Shown here: piece after piece, positions 57,116 to 64,000 of the stretch | Layout: each line of letters opens with the position of its first letter | Position numbering within the stretch: the first letter of the stretch is position 1 | DNA from: Geodermatophilus tzadiensis | GTDB taxonomy: Bacteria > Actinomycetota > Actinomycetes > Mycobacteriales > Geodermatophilaceae | Reading direction: 5' to 3' | DNA length: 64,000 nt | Assembly: GCF_003002915.1 (NCBI RefSeq) | Contig: NZ_PVTG01000003.1 | Location: 1-64,000 of the forward strand | Program-made: the position numbers and the translations under genes | Notes under the pieces: generated by a model | Database searches by the model: none | Told to the model about the DNA's origin: nothing | Seen by the model: only the letters and a program-made list of their open reading frames with translations

Positions 57116-58039
57116 GTGACCCCAAGCGTCCGCGAGCTGCTCGCCTCGTCGCGGCCCACGTGGTCGTTCGAGTTCTTCCCGCCCAAGTCGCCCGAGGGCG
57201 AGGCCCAGCTGTGGACGGCGCTGCGGCAGCTGGAACGGCTGCAGCCGTCGTTCGTGTCGGTGACCTACGGCGCCGGTGGCTCCACCCGCGAGGGCACGGT
57301 CGCGGTCACCGAGCGGATCGCCGCCGAGACGACGATGACCCCGCTGGCGCACCTGACCGCCGTCGACCACTCGGTCGCCGAGCTGCGGCACGTGGTCAGC
57401 CGGGTGGCCGCCGCCGGGGTGCGCAACCTGCTCGCGCTGCGGGGGGACCCGCCCGGCGCCGACCCGCAGGCGGAGTGGGTCCGGCACCCCGAGGGGCTGG
57501 AGTACGCCTCGGAGCTGGTCGAGCTGATCCGCTCGATGGGCGACTTCTCCGTCGGCGTCGCCGCCTTCCCCGAGCGGCACCCGCGCTCGCCGGACTTCGA
57601 CACCGACGTCGAGATGTTCGTGCGCAAGTGCCGCGCCGGCGCCGACTTCGCCATCACCCAGATGTTCTTCCGGGTCGAGGACTACCTGCGGCTGCGCGAC
57701 CGGGTGGCCGCCCACGGCTGCGACGTCCCCGTCATCGCCGGCGTCATGCCGGTGACCAACGCCCGGCAGATCACCCGCATCGTGCAGCTGTCGGGGCAGG
57801 CATTCCCCGAGGAGCTGGCCGCCCGCTTCGCCGAGCTCGACGGCGAGTCACCGGAGCAGAGGGCGGCGGTGCGCGCCTACGGCGTCGAGGTGGCGACGGC
57901 GATGTGCCGGCGGCTGCTGGACGAGGGCGTGCCCGGCATCCACTTCATCACCATGAACCGGTCGACGGCGACCCGCGAGGTCTTCACCAACCTCACCGGC
58001 GCCGGCACGTCGGTGCCCTCGACGCTGGCGGTCGGCTAG
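57116..58039 (+). CDS. metF: Methylenetetrahydrofolate reductase
   Basis: The 307-residue flavoprotein barrel reduces 5,10-methylene-THF to 5-methyl-THF for methionine synthesis. It begins [20 protein letters not shown], the conserved catalytic Glu region, with [64 protein letters not shown] and [15 protein letters not shown]. The C-terminus [17 protein letters not shown] is typical. The frame is open to 56756, but GTG 57116 is supported by the -10 box. The orthologue Rv2172c sits at the same place. Confidence 0.94.
   Translation: MTPSVRELLASSRPTWSFEFFPPKSPEGEAQLWTALRQLERLQPSFVSVTYGAGGSTREGTVAVTERIAAETTMTPLAHLTAVDHSVAELRHVVSRVAAAGVRNLLALRGDPPGADPQAEWVRHPEGLEYASELVELIRSMGDFSVGVAAFPERHPRSPDFDTDVEMFVRKCRAGADFAITQMFFRVEDYLRLRDRVAAHGCDVPVIAGVMPVTNARQITRIVQLSGQAFPEELAARFAELDGESPEQRAAVRAYGVEVATAMCRRLLDEGVPGIHFITMNRSTATREVFTNLTGAGTSVPSTLAVG
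57999..58039 (+). other. End of metF, no separate spacer to the convergent gene's hairpin
   Basis: The metF TAG is followed after one base by the hairpin that overlaps the 3' end of the convergent hypothetical gene. Confidence 0.3.
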
Positions 58040-58040
58040 C

Positions 58041-58069
58041 GCGGCCCGGTCAGACGGTGACCGGGCCGC
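58041..58069. terminator. Bidirectional hairpin between metF and the convergent gene
   Basis: Twelve perfect pairs (GCGGCCCGGTCA with TGACCGGGCCGC) surround GACGG. The right arm lies inside the last codons of the minus-strand gene, so the terminator is partly coding. Confidence 0.75.
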
Positions 58070-58691
58070 CGGTCTCCAGCAGCTCCGCGGTGCGCCGGGC
58101 CGCCCGCCGCAGCGCCTCGCGCTCGGCGGCGTAGCCGCCCAGGACGCCGACCACGGGCAGGTTGGCCAGCGCGCGGGCGCCCAGGCGGCCCTTGGGCCGG
58201 GCGTCGAGCGCCTCGTCGATCCGGCTGAGCAGCCGGGCGGCCCGCCAGATGGTGCGCGCGGCGCCGCGCAGCCCGGCGCGGTCCTCGCGGACCCCCAGCG
58301 CCGCCTCGGTGTAGGTGCCGCGCACCCGCTCGAGCAGCGGGCGCACCCGCTCGGCGGGCAGGTCGCGGGCGAGCAGCACCCGCGAGAGCAGCGACACCCG
58401 CTCGGCGGGGTCGGCGACGCCGTGCTCGCCGGCGACACCGAGGACGACCAGCGACTGCACCGCCGTCCCCACGGTGTTCTGCAGGGGCAGCAGGTCGGCC
58501 AGCCGGCCGGCCAGCCGCGGCAGGCCGCCGGCCACGGCGGCCACCCGGGAGACCCGCTCGGCCCACCAGTCGACGCGGTCGGCGGCCGGCAGCTCCGCCG
58601 GGCGGCCCAGCCGCTGCACGAGGGGGGCGGTCAGCCGGTCGAGCCGGCGCAGCACGTCGACGACCACCGCGTCGCTCAGGGGAGGGGCCAT
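58050..58691 (-). CDS. Hypothetical protein, helical
   Basis: The 213-residue protein is predicted mainly helical and is rich in Arg and Leu. Segments include VDWWAERVSRVAAVAGGLPR, LLPLQNTVGTAVQSLVVLGV (semi-hydrophobic, perhaps membrane-associated) and AARTIWRAARLLSRIDEALD. I do not recognise a family. Overlapping frames on both strands are open here, but this one has an ATG start, GC-rich third positions and convergence with metF at a hairpin. Confidence 0.65.
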   Translation of the reverse strand: MAPPLSDAVVVDVLRRLDRLTAPLVQRLGRPAELPAADRVDWWAERVSRVAAVAGGLPRLAGRLADLLPLQNTVGTAVQSLVVLGVAGEHGVADPAERVSLLSRVLLARDLPAERVRPLLERVRGTYTEAALGVREDRAGLRGAARTIWRAARLLSRIDEALDARPKGRLGARALANLPVVGVLGGYAAEREALRRAARRTAELLETGGPVTV

Positions 58692-58738
58692 GACCTGCGC
58701 ATACCCGGTGCCGCGCCGGCATCACGTCGCGGCGCTCG

Positions 58739-58744
58739 TACCGT
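58739..58744 (+). promoter_or_regulatory. -10 box of leaderless promoter (LolA/RseB-like-ABC operon)
   Basis: TACCGT, seven bases, then ATG at 58752. Confidence 0.5.
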
Positions 58745-58751
58745 GGCGCGC

Positions 58752-59855
58752 ATGTCGGGACACGGGCGGGCCCGCCGGTGGGCGGTCGTCGCCGCGCTGG
58801 TCGCCGTCCTGCTCGCGCTGCCCGCGCTGGTCGGCGCGCTGCCGGCCGAGGACGCCGACGTCCCGGCCGCCGAGCTGCGCGCCGCCGCCGTGGCCAGCGC
58901 CGGGGTGGCCTTCTCCGGGTACGCGGTGTCCGCCGGCGGGCTGAGCCTGCCGGTGAGCGAGCAGCTGCCCGGGGTCGCCGACCTGCTCAGCGACCGGACG
59001 GCGATGCGCGTCTGGTGGCGCGGGCCCGACGAGCACCGCGTCGACGTGGTGGGCGCCGCGGGGGAGACCGGCGTGCACACCGACCCCGGCGGCACCTGGA
59101 CGTGGGAGTTCGAGTCGGCCACGGCCCGCCGCGACGCCCCGGCCGCGCTGGCGCTGCCCGCCCCGCCCGACCTCGTGCCCGCCGCGCTCGGCCGCCGGCT
59201 GCTGTCGGAGGCCACCGACGACGAGCTGTCGCGGATCGGCGCCCGCCGGGTGGCCGGCCGCGACGCGCTCGGCCTGCGGCTGGTGCCGGCCGCGCCCGCC
59301 GCGTCGGTGGCCCGCGTGGACGTCTGGGTCGACGGCGGCACGGGGCTGCCGCTGGCCGTCGAGGTGGTCGCCGACGGCGCGACCGTCCCCGCGCTCGACA
59401 CCCGCTTCCTCGATGTGGACCTCGCCACCCCGCCGGCCGGCGTCGTCGCCTTCACCCCACCGGCCGAGGCCCGGGTGCTGCCCGGCGAGGACACCGGCGG
59501 CCTGCTGCGCGAGGCGGCCGACCGGGAGCTCTCCCCGGTCCGGCTCCCCGCCGAGCTGGCCGGCCTGGCCCGGCGCGCGGTGGACGGGGCGCCGGCCACG
59601 GTGGGCCTCTACGGCAGCGGCGTGACCCTGCTGGCGGTCGCCCCGCTGCCCGGCCGCCTCGCGGCAGGCCTGCGCTCGACGCTGGCCGCTGCGCCCGGGG
59701 CGGTCCGGGACGGGTCCGGCACCCGCATCACCGCGGGCCCGCTCGGGCTGGTGCTCGTCGAGCCGCCCCGCAGCGGCGCCTACCTGCTCGTCGGCACGGT
59801 CACCCCCGACGCGCTCGCCGAGGCCGCCGCGACGCTCACCGGGGCACCGTCGTGA
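58752..59855 (+). CDS. Secreted LolA/RseB-fold-like protein linked to an ABC transporter
   Basis: The 367-residue protein has a signal anchor (about 9-32, AVVAALVAVLLALPALVGAL). The exported domain shows AMRVWWRGPDEHRVDVVG and TDPGGTWTWEFES, a pattern of the LolA/RseB half-barrel fold (GTW-WE after a lipid-binding-type strand). VDVWVDGGTGLPLAVEVV and, near the end, VGLYGSGVTLLAVAPLPGRL follow. Such proteins are frequent partners of two-gene ABC exporters in actinobacteria and may sense or carry hydrophobic molecules. The stop overlaps the ATPase start by four bases. Confidence 0.8.
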   Translation: MSGHGRARRWAVVAALVAVLLALPALVGALPAEDADVPAAELRAAAVASAGVAFSGYAVSAGGLSLPVSEQLPGVADLLSDRTAMRVWWRGPDEHRVDVVGAAGETGVHTDPGGTWTWEFESATARRDAPAALALPAPPDLVPAALGRRLLSEATDDELSRIGARRVAGRDALGLRLVPAAPAASVARVDVWVDGGTGLPLAVEVVADGATVPALDTRFLDVDLATPPAGVVAFTPPAEARVLPGEDTGGLLREAADRELSPVRLPAELAGLARRAVDGAPATVGLYGSGVTLLAVAPLPGRLAAGLRSTLAAAPGAVRDGSGTRITAGPLGLVLVEPPRSGAYLLVGTVTPDALAEAAATLTGAPS

Positions 59856-60769
59856 CCTCCGTGGTGGTCACCCGCGGGCTGGTCAAGCAGTACGGCCGGG
59901 TGCGCGCGGTCGACGGCATCGACCTCGACGTCCGCGCCGGCGACGTCTACGGCTTCCTCGGCGCCAACGGCTCGGGCAAGACGACGACGGTGCGCATGCT
60001 GCTCGGCCTGGTGCTGCCCACCCGCGGCGAGGTGGAGCTGCTCGGCGGCCGGATGCCGCGGGCCGGCCGGCGGGTGCTGCCCCGGGTCGGCGCGCTCATC
60101 GAGGGGCCCGCCCACCACCGGCACCTCTCCGGCGCGACGAACCTCGCGCTGCTCGACGCCGCCGGCCCGGGCGGACGGCGCCGCGACCGCAGGCGGCGGG
60201 TCGCCGAGGCGCTCGACCAGGTCGGCCTCGGCGGGGTCGGCCGGCGTCCGGTGGGCGCCTACTCCCTCGGGATGCGGCAGCGCCTCGGGCTGGCCGGCGC
60301 GCTGCTGCGCCGTCCGGAGCTGCTGGTGCTCGACGAGCCGACCAACGGCCTGGACCCGCAGGGCATCCACGAGGTCCGCGAGCTGCTGCTCGACCTGCAC
60401 CGCGACGGGACGACGGTGTTCCTCTCCAGCCACCTGCTGGCCGAGGTCGAGCAGCTGTGCACCCGGGTGGGCGTGCTCGACCGCGGCCGGCTGGTGCTGC
60501 AGGACCAGCTGGCGACGCTCACCGCCCCCACCGGCGCCACCGTCGTCGACACCCCGGCGCCCGAGCGGGTGCACGCGGTGCTCGACGGGCGGGTGCTGGC
60601 GACCGACGGCGGCCGGGTGGTCGTGCGCGGGGCGGACCCGGCGGAGGTCAACGCGCTGCTGGTGGGCGCCGGCGTGCCGGTGCGCGGCCTGGCGTTGCAG
60701 CGGCCGACGCTGGAGGAGGTGGTGCTGGCCGCGGCGGGCGCCAGCACCGACCGGGTGGAGCGGTCGTGA
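59852..60769 (+). CDS. ABC transporter ATP-binding protein
   Basis: The 305-residue ATPase has Walker A GANGSGKTTT, a Q-loop-equivalent region near VGALIEGPAHH, signature GAYSLGMRQRLGLAGAL, Walker B LLVLDEPTNGLD and the H-loop in VFLSSHLLAEVEQL. This is the DrrA/BcrA-type export subfamily (the ABC-2 class). A C-terminal domain of about 90 residues ends LQRPTLEEVVLAAAG. It overlaps both neighbours by GTGA junctions and must act with the following permease. Confidence 0.93.
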   Translation: MTSVVVTRGLVKQYGRVRAVDGIDLDVRAGDVYGFLGANGSGKTTTVRMLLGLVLPTRGEVELLGGRMPRAGRRVLPRVGALIEGPAHHRHLSGATNLALLDAAGPGGRRRDRRRRVAEALDQVGLGGVGRRPVGAYSLGMRQRLGLAGALLRRPELLVLDEPTNGLDPQGIHEVRELLLDLHRDGTTVFLSSHLLAEVEQLCTRVGVLDRGRLVLQDQLATLTAPTGATVVDTPAPERVHAVLDGRVLATDGGRVVVRGADPAEVNALLVGAGVPVRGLALQRPTLEEVVLAAAGASTDRVERS

Positions 60770-61578
60770 TCGGCGTCGAGCTGCGCAAGACCTTCGGCCG
60801 GCCGCGCACCTGGACGACGATCGCCGTGCTCAACGCGCTGCCGGTGCTGGTGGCGGTGCTGCTGCGGATCACCGACCTCGCGCCGCGGCCGGGGGAGGGG
60901 CCGCCGTTCCTGTCCGCCGTCCTCACCAACGGCCAGCTCTACCCGCTGGCCGCGCTGGCGATCGTGCTGCCGCTGTTCCTGCCGATCGCCGTCGCGGTGG
61001 TCAGCGGCGACGCCGTCGCCGGGGAGGCGCAGGCCGGCACGCTGCGCTACCTGCTCGCCCGCCCGGTCGGCCGCACCCGGCTGCTGGTGGCCAAGCTGGT
61101 CGCCGTCCTGGCCTTCGTGCTCGTGACGGTGGTGGTGGTCGCCGCGGTCGGCTACCTGGTGGGCACGCTGCTGTTCGACGCGCAGCCGGTGGCGGCCGGG
61201 ACGTCGGTGTCGGGCACCTCGCTCACGGCCGAGCAGCTGGCCGGGCGGACGCTGCTGGCCATCGGCTACGTCGCGGTGTCGATGCTGGGCGTCGCCGCGT
61301 TCGGGCTGTTCTTCTCCACGCTCACCGACTCCCCGCTGGCCGCCGCCCTCGGCGCCCTGGCCGTGCTGGTGACCTCCTCGCTGCTGCTCACCCTGGACGC
61401 CGCCTCGCCGATCGCGCCGTACCTGCCCACCCGCTACTGGCTGGCCTTCGTCGACCTCTTCCGCGATCCGGTCCTGTGGCGCGACGTGGTCCGCGGGCTG
61501 GCGCTGCAGGGCGTCTACGTGGGCGTGCTGCTCACCGCGGCGTGGGCGAACTTCACGACGAAGGACGTCACCAGCTGA
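60766..61578 (+). CDS. ABC-2 type transporter permease
   Basis: The 270-residue membrane protein has six predicted helices. It begins VIGVELRKTFGRPRTWTTIA, with the characteristic segment GDAVAGEAQAGTLRYLLARP after the second helix, then GRTRLLVAKLVAVLAFVLVT. Substrate unknown; candidates include a lipid, an antibiotic or a peptide. The partner ATPase and LolA/RseB-like protein are directly upstream. Transcription probably ends in hairpin repeat copy C. Confidence 0.9.
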   Translation: MIGVELRKTFGRPRTWTTIAVLNALPVLVAVLLRITDLAPRPGEGPPFLSAVLTNGQLYPLAALAIVLPLFLPIAVAVVSGDAVAGEAQAGTLRYLLARPVGRTRLLVAKLVAVLAFVLVTVVVVAAVGYLVGTLLFDAQPVAAGTSVSGTSLTAEQLAGRTLLAIGYVAVSMLGVAAFGLFFSTLTDSPLAAALGALAVLVTSSLLLTLDAASPIAPYLPTRYWLAFVDLFRDPVLWRDVVRGLALQGVYVGVLLTAAWANFTTKDVTS

Positions 61579-61600
61579 CGGCGCCCCGCGCGCGGGAGGC

Positions 61601-61660
61601 GGCCTCCCTGCAGGGGCCCGCCGCGAGCCTGCGAGCGGTGGGGGAGGGAGGTCCTTCCAC
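61601..61660 (+). repeat. Intergenic hairpin repeat, copy C (degenerate)
   Basis: The family boxes CCTCCCTGCAGGGGCCCGCC and GCGAGCGGTGGGGG are present, but the right arm lacks the GCA that pairs with TGC, leaving CCTCCC with GGGAGG. GTCCTTCCAC follows, as in copy D. It lies between two convergent genes. Confidence 0.7.
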
Positions 61661-61676
61661 TGATCGTGGCGGGCCC

Positions 61677-62486
61677 TCAGCCGCCGAGGCGGGCGCAGTC
61701 GGCCGGGCCCAGCTGCACCGGCTCCCCGGCCGCCAGCTCGGCCAGGACCATCGCCTGCACCAGCGGGTCGCGCGGCAGCTGGCCGTGGGCCACCCGGGCC
61801 TGCGCGCACACCGACTGCACGGTCAGGTTGAGGGCGCCGGTGAGGCGCGCGGAGTCCGGCGGGGTGACCGTCTCGTCCTGCGTCGTCCAGATCGACACCC
61901 ACGTCGGCCCCTCGGGCGTCTCGTCGCCGGCGTTGAGGCCGGCCAGCAGCGGGCTGCCGGTGGTCAGCTGCCGGCAGGCCTCCGGGCACTGGCCCGGCGC
62001 CACCCGCTCGGCGAGGTCGGCCAGCGTGGTGCCGTGGTGCGGGGAGCCGAGGGTGAGCACCCGCCGGGCGACGCCGGCCCCGCCGTCGGCCGCCCACACC
62101 CGCGCGATGACGCCGCCGGCGGAGTACCCGACGACGTCGACGCTGCCGGCGCCGGTGCGCTCCAGCGCCGCCCCGGCCGCGGCGTCGAGCGCGGCGGCGG
62201 AGAGCGCGAGGTCGCCGGTGCCGCCCTCGGGGACGTCGACGACGGTGGCGTCGCGGCCCTCGGTGGTCAGCCGCTGGGCCAGCGACGCCAGCGACCCGGC
62301 GTTGCCGCCGTAGCCGGGCACCAGCAGCACCGGCCCGGGCTCCTCCTGCGACACCGGGTCGGCCGGCGCCGGGGTGTCCGACCCGCGCACGACCAGCAGC
62401 GCGGCCGCGGCGGCGAGAGCGGTGACGAGCAGCGCCAGCAGGACGAGGACCAGGCGGCGGCGGGCGGGGGACAGGCCGGCGAGCAC
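61677..62486 (-). CDS. Membrane-anchored alpha/beta hydrolase, triacylglycerol-lipase-like
   Basis: The roughly 269-residue protein has an N-terminal anchor (about 10-32: VLVLLALLVTALAAAAALLV). It is followed by an alpha/beta-hydrolase domain with the oxyanion region LLVPGYGGNAGSLASLA, the nucleophile elbow VDVVGYSAGGVIARVWA and TLGSPHHGTTLADLAE. The last is typical of class-2-type (estA/LipA) bacterial lipases. A terminal His lies in CAQARVAHGQLPRD. It probably acts on the outer side of the membrane. GTG 62486 is a best guess; the frame is open much further but overlaps the divergent gene. Confidence 0.82.
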   Translation of the reverse strand: MLAGLSPARRRLVLVLLALLVTALAAAAALLVVRGSDTPAPADPVSQEEPGPVLLVPGYGGNAGSLASLAQRLTTEGRDATVVDVPEGGTGDLALSAAALDAAAGAALERTGAGSVDVVGYSAGGVIARVWAADGGAGVARRVLTLGSPHHGTTLADLAERVAPGQCPEACRQLTTGSPLLAGLNAGDETPEGPTWVSIWTTQDETVTPPDSARLTGALNLTVQSVCAQARVAHGQLPRDPLVQAMVLAELAAGEPVQLGPADCARLGG

Positions 62487-62534
62487 CTCCCCACTGTCCC
62501 CGGTGCGCGCGAGGCGCTGCGGGAGACTGCGCCC

Positions 62535-63218
62535 GTGCTGAGCCGCGACGAGTACCTCGCCGAGTGGTCGCGGTGGCACGGCGGCACCGACCCCGCCGGC
62601 AGCCGGCTGGTGCACGGCTGGCTGACGCTGGCCTACACGCTGGCCCGGTCGGTGGCGTGGCTCCCCCCGCTGGGGGCCACCGCGCTCGGCCTGCTCGTCG
62701 CGCTGGCCGCCGTCGGCCCGGCGGTGGCCGGTGGTGCGTGGCTCGTCGTGGCGGGCCTGCTGGTCGGGCTCTCCGGCCTGCTCGACTCCCTCGACGGCGC
62801 GCTGGCGCTGGCCGGTGGGCGGGCCTCGCGGCGCGGCTACGTCCTGGACTCCGCCGTCGACCGGCTGACCGAGGCCGGCTACGCGGTCACCCTCTGGGTC
62901 GCCGGGGCGCCGGGCTGGCTGGCCGCGCTGTTCGGTGCGCTGTGCTGGCTGCCCGACTACCTGCGTGCCCGCGCCGGGCAGGCCGGGGTGGCCGAGACCG
63001 GGTCGATCTCGGTGTGGGAGCGGCCCACCCGGGTGGTGATGACCGGGTTCACCGTGGGCGGTGCGGGCATCGTCGCCGCGGCCGGGCTGACCGAGGCGGC
63101 CGGGGTGGCCGACGTCCCGGCGGCGGTGGTGACCGCCGGGGCGGCCGTCGGCTCGCTGCTCGGGGTGGTGGGGACCGCCCAGCTCGGGTTCTCGCTGCGC
63201 CGCGCGCTGAGGGACTGA
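62535..63218 (+). CDS. CDP-alcohol phosphatidyltransferase family protein
   Basis: The 227-residue membrane enzyme has the family motif at about 80-106: DSLDGALALAGGRASRRG followed by YVLDSAVDR. It retains all four metal-binding Asp, but Leu stands where the usual Arg of the DGxxAR element is found. Five to six membrane helices follow. The family makes phospholipids from CDP-diacylglycerol and an alcohol; the alcohol here is unknown. GAGACT ends six bases before the GTG and may be a weak leaderless -10 box. Confidence 0.85.
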   Translation: MLSRDEYLAEWSRWHGGTDPAGSRLVHGWLTLAYTLARSVAWLPPLGATALGLLVALAAVGPAVAGGAWLVVAGLLVGLSGLLDSLDGALALAGGRASRRGYVLDSAVDRLTEAGYAVTLWVAGAPGWLAALFGALCWLPDYLRARAGQAGVAETGSISVWERPTRVVMTGFTVGGAGIVAAAGLTEAAGVADVPAAVVTAGAAVGSLLGVVGTAQLGFSLRRALRD

Positions 63219-63252
63219 CGCCCGTCCGGAGGAGGCTGTGCCGGCCGGCGCA

Positions 63253-63666
63253 CTACGAGGGTCGGCCGCCGTCGACCCGGAACACCTCCGTCTCCGGCGG
63301 CCCCGCGAACGTGAGGCCCACGTCCTGGAAGAGACCGGCGAGTTGCTCCCCGAGTCGTTCCCGGACCGACATCGCCTGCTCGTGCGTGTCCCAGAGGGAG
63401 AAGACCACCTCCCTCTGCTCGTAGGAGCTGGGGACGCCCTCCGTGATGCGTTGCTCCTCGGCTCGGATGAGCTCCTCGTAGTCGGGGTCGTCCTCCGGGA
63501 CCATGAACCAGGCCCCGCGGCACCCGTCGAGTCCGGCGACGAGCGCGAGGCCCGCCGGCTCCTCCTGCACCTCACTGCGCCGGATGGCATCGAGGTGTCT
63601 GAGGTTGTCGACCCATCTCTGCTGGTGCTCGACCCGGAACCTGTACCTGCTCAGTCGCGCGTACAC
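63253..63666 (-). CDS. Hypothetical protein
   Basis: The 137-residue soluble acidic protein begins MYARLSRYRFRVEHQQRWVD. It contains GCRGAWFMVPEDDPDYEELI, EQREVVFSLWDTHEQAMSVR and a hydrophilic end. Alternating strand-helix character (a beta segment VVFSLWDT followed by helix EQAMSVRERLGEQL) is reminiscent of dimeric alpha-beta-barrel (ABM-like) proteins, but this is only an impression. G+C and third-base use look a little lower than in neighbours. GGAGGTCGAG precedes the GTG start. Confidence 0.7.
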   Translation of the reverse strand: MYARLSRYRFRVEHQQRWVDNLRHLDAIRRSEVQEEPAGLALVAGLDGCRGAWFMVPEDDPDYEELIRAEEQRITEGVPSSYEQREVVFSLWDTHEQAMSVRERLGEQLAGLFQDVGLTFAGPPETEVFRVDGGRPS

Positions 63667-63989
63667 CTCGACCTCCTCTCCACCCGGCAGGTGCGCGAGT
63701 GTGGCACCGGGGCTGCGGTGCGTCGAGGGCCGCGGGCCGGTGCTGCCTCCAGGCAGGCAGGTGTGCGGTGTGGGATCCGGAGGACGGGCCCGACCGTCCC
63801 CTCGGCGTGCTCGGTCAGGCGGTTGCGCTCCGTCTCCTCGTCGGCGGGCCCGTCCCGGGCGGCGGCGCCCGTCGGGGTGTGCGCCGGGGGAGGCGCTGCC
63901 TAGGGTGTGCGTGCGCCGCCGTCTCCCCGACCTCCCGTCGCCGCCCCACCCTCCCGCCGCCGTCCCCGCCGCCGTCCTGAGGAGCCCCC
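63667..63989. other. Intergenic region with possible promoter
   Basis: I see no convincing gene. TAGGGT at 63901-63906 could be a -10 box and GAGGAG near 63978-63983 a ribosome-binding site for a gene starting at 63990. The open frames here lack start signals. Confidence 0.4.
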
Positions 63990-64000
63990 GTGCCCGTCGT
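63990..64000 (+). CDS. Possible start of a gene cut by the window edge
   Basis: GTGCCCGTCGT follows a GAGGAG box at suitable spacing, so a protein starting MPV may begin here. Only three codons are visible and nothing can be said of its function. Confidence 0.35.

Noticed and set aside
63699-63980. Open frame of 93 codons near the right edge
   Set aside because: It has no ribosome-binding site or -10 box, no recognisable domain and poor codon pattern; left as intergenic.

Overview
The window is bacterial chromosome of very high G+C content (my estimate is above 70%). It shows dense gene packing, many GTG starts and 4-base GTGA/ATGA gene overlaps. Gene content and order identify an actinobacterium. 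The run TIGR01777 epimerase, sucB/dlaT, lpd, pepA, gcvT, erpA, asnB, ctaC-ctaF, ctaE-qcrCAB, trpD, DEDDh/UvrC-like nuclease, NlpC/P60 (RipC-like), PimB-like mannosyltransferase, FadD15-like ligase, SRPBCC, ArsA-like ATPase, acyltransferase, oligoribonuclease-like exonuclease, class II DAHP synthase, PASTA kinase, HTH substrate protein, prenyl synthase, metF follows the Mycobacterium tuberculosis region around Rv2216-Rv2172c. The crtE-crtI-crtB operon, a chemoreceptor and a family of GC-rich intergenic hairpins suggest Geodermatophilaceae (Geodermatophilus, Blastococcus or Modestobacter); this family-level call is inference. No mobile element, CRISPR array, tRNA or rRNA was recognised.

Layout. 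0.2-9 kb: a divergent Ser/Thr kinase, then 2-oxoacid dehydrogenase E2 and E3, leucyl aminopeptidase and GcvT. 9-13.5 kb: a four-gene envelope-stress-type membrane operon, an aldo/keto reductase and DUF3043. 13.5-23.7 kb: ErpA, AsnB and the aerobic respiratory supercomplex genes ctaC, ctaF, qcrB, qcrA, qcrC and ctaE; ctaD is absent. A degenerate HisN-like phosphatase frame lies between the two respiratory operons. 23.7-31.5 kb: TrpD, a lone Lrp ligand domain, a DEDDh-GIY-YIG nuclease and two large peptidoglycan hydrolases, the second behind a c-di-AMP riboswitch. 31.5-41.2 kb: M48 protease, PimB-like transferase, acyl-CoA ligase, SRPBCC, ArsA-like ATPase, ROK glucokinase, acyltransferase and exoribonuclease. 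41.3-47.1 kb: methyl-accepting chemoreceptor, phosphofructokinase with pyrophosphate-type residues, DAHP synthase and threonine aldolase. 47.2-53.4 kb: subtilase, endonuclease IV, PASTA kinase, SHMT behind a ZTP riboswitch, and the HTH protein. 53.4-64 kb: carotenoid operon, MetF, a LolA/RseB-like protein with an ABC exporter pair, lipase-like hydrolase, CDP-alcohol phosphotransferase and the first bases of another gene.

Regulatory structure is the most informative part. At least 19 transcription units carry a TA(C/G)NNT hexamer ending 6-8 bases before the start codon and usually lack a ribosome-binding site, which is the signature of leaderless mRNAs. These motifs also fix many start codons. 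Two metabolite riboswitches (c-di-AMP and ZTP) are recognisable. Two perfect GTGA-N6-TCAC palindromes of the CRP/GlxR type sit before respiratory and glycolytic genes. A dispersed family of five intergenic hairpins has conserved inner boxes and covarying outer stems; two copies directly abut leaderless -10 boxes. I consider this family the best candidate for something not well described.
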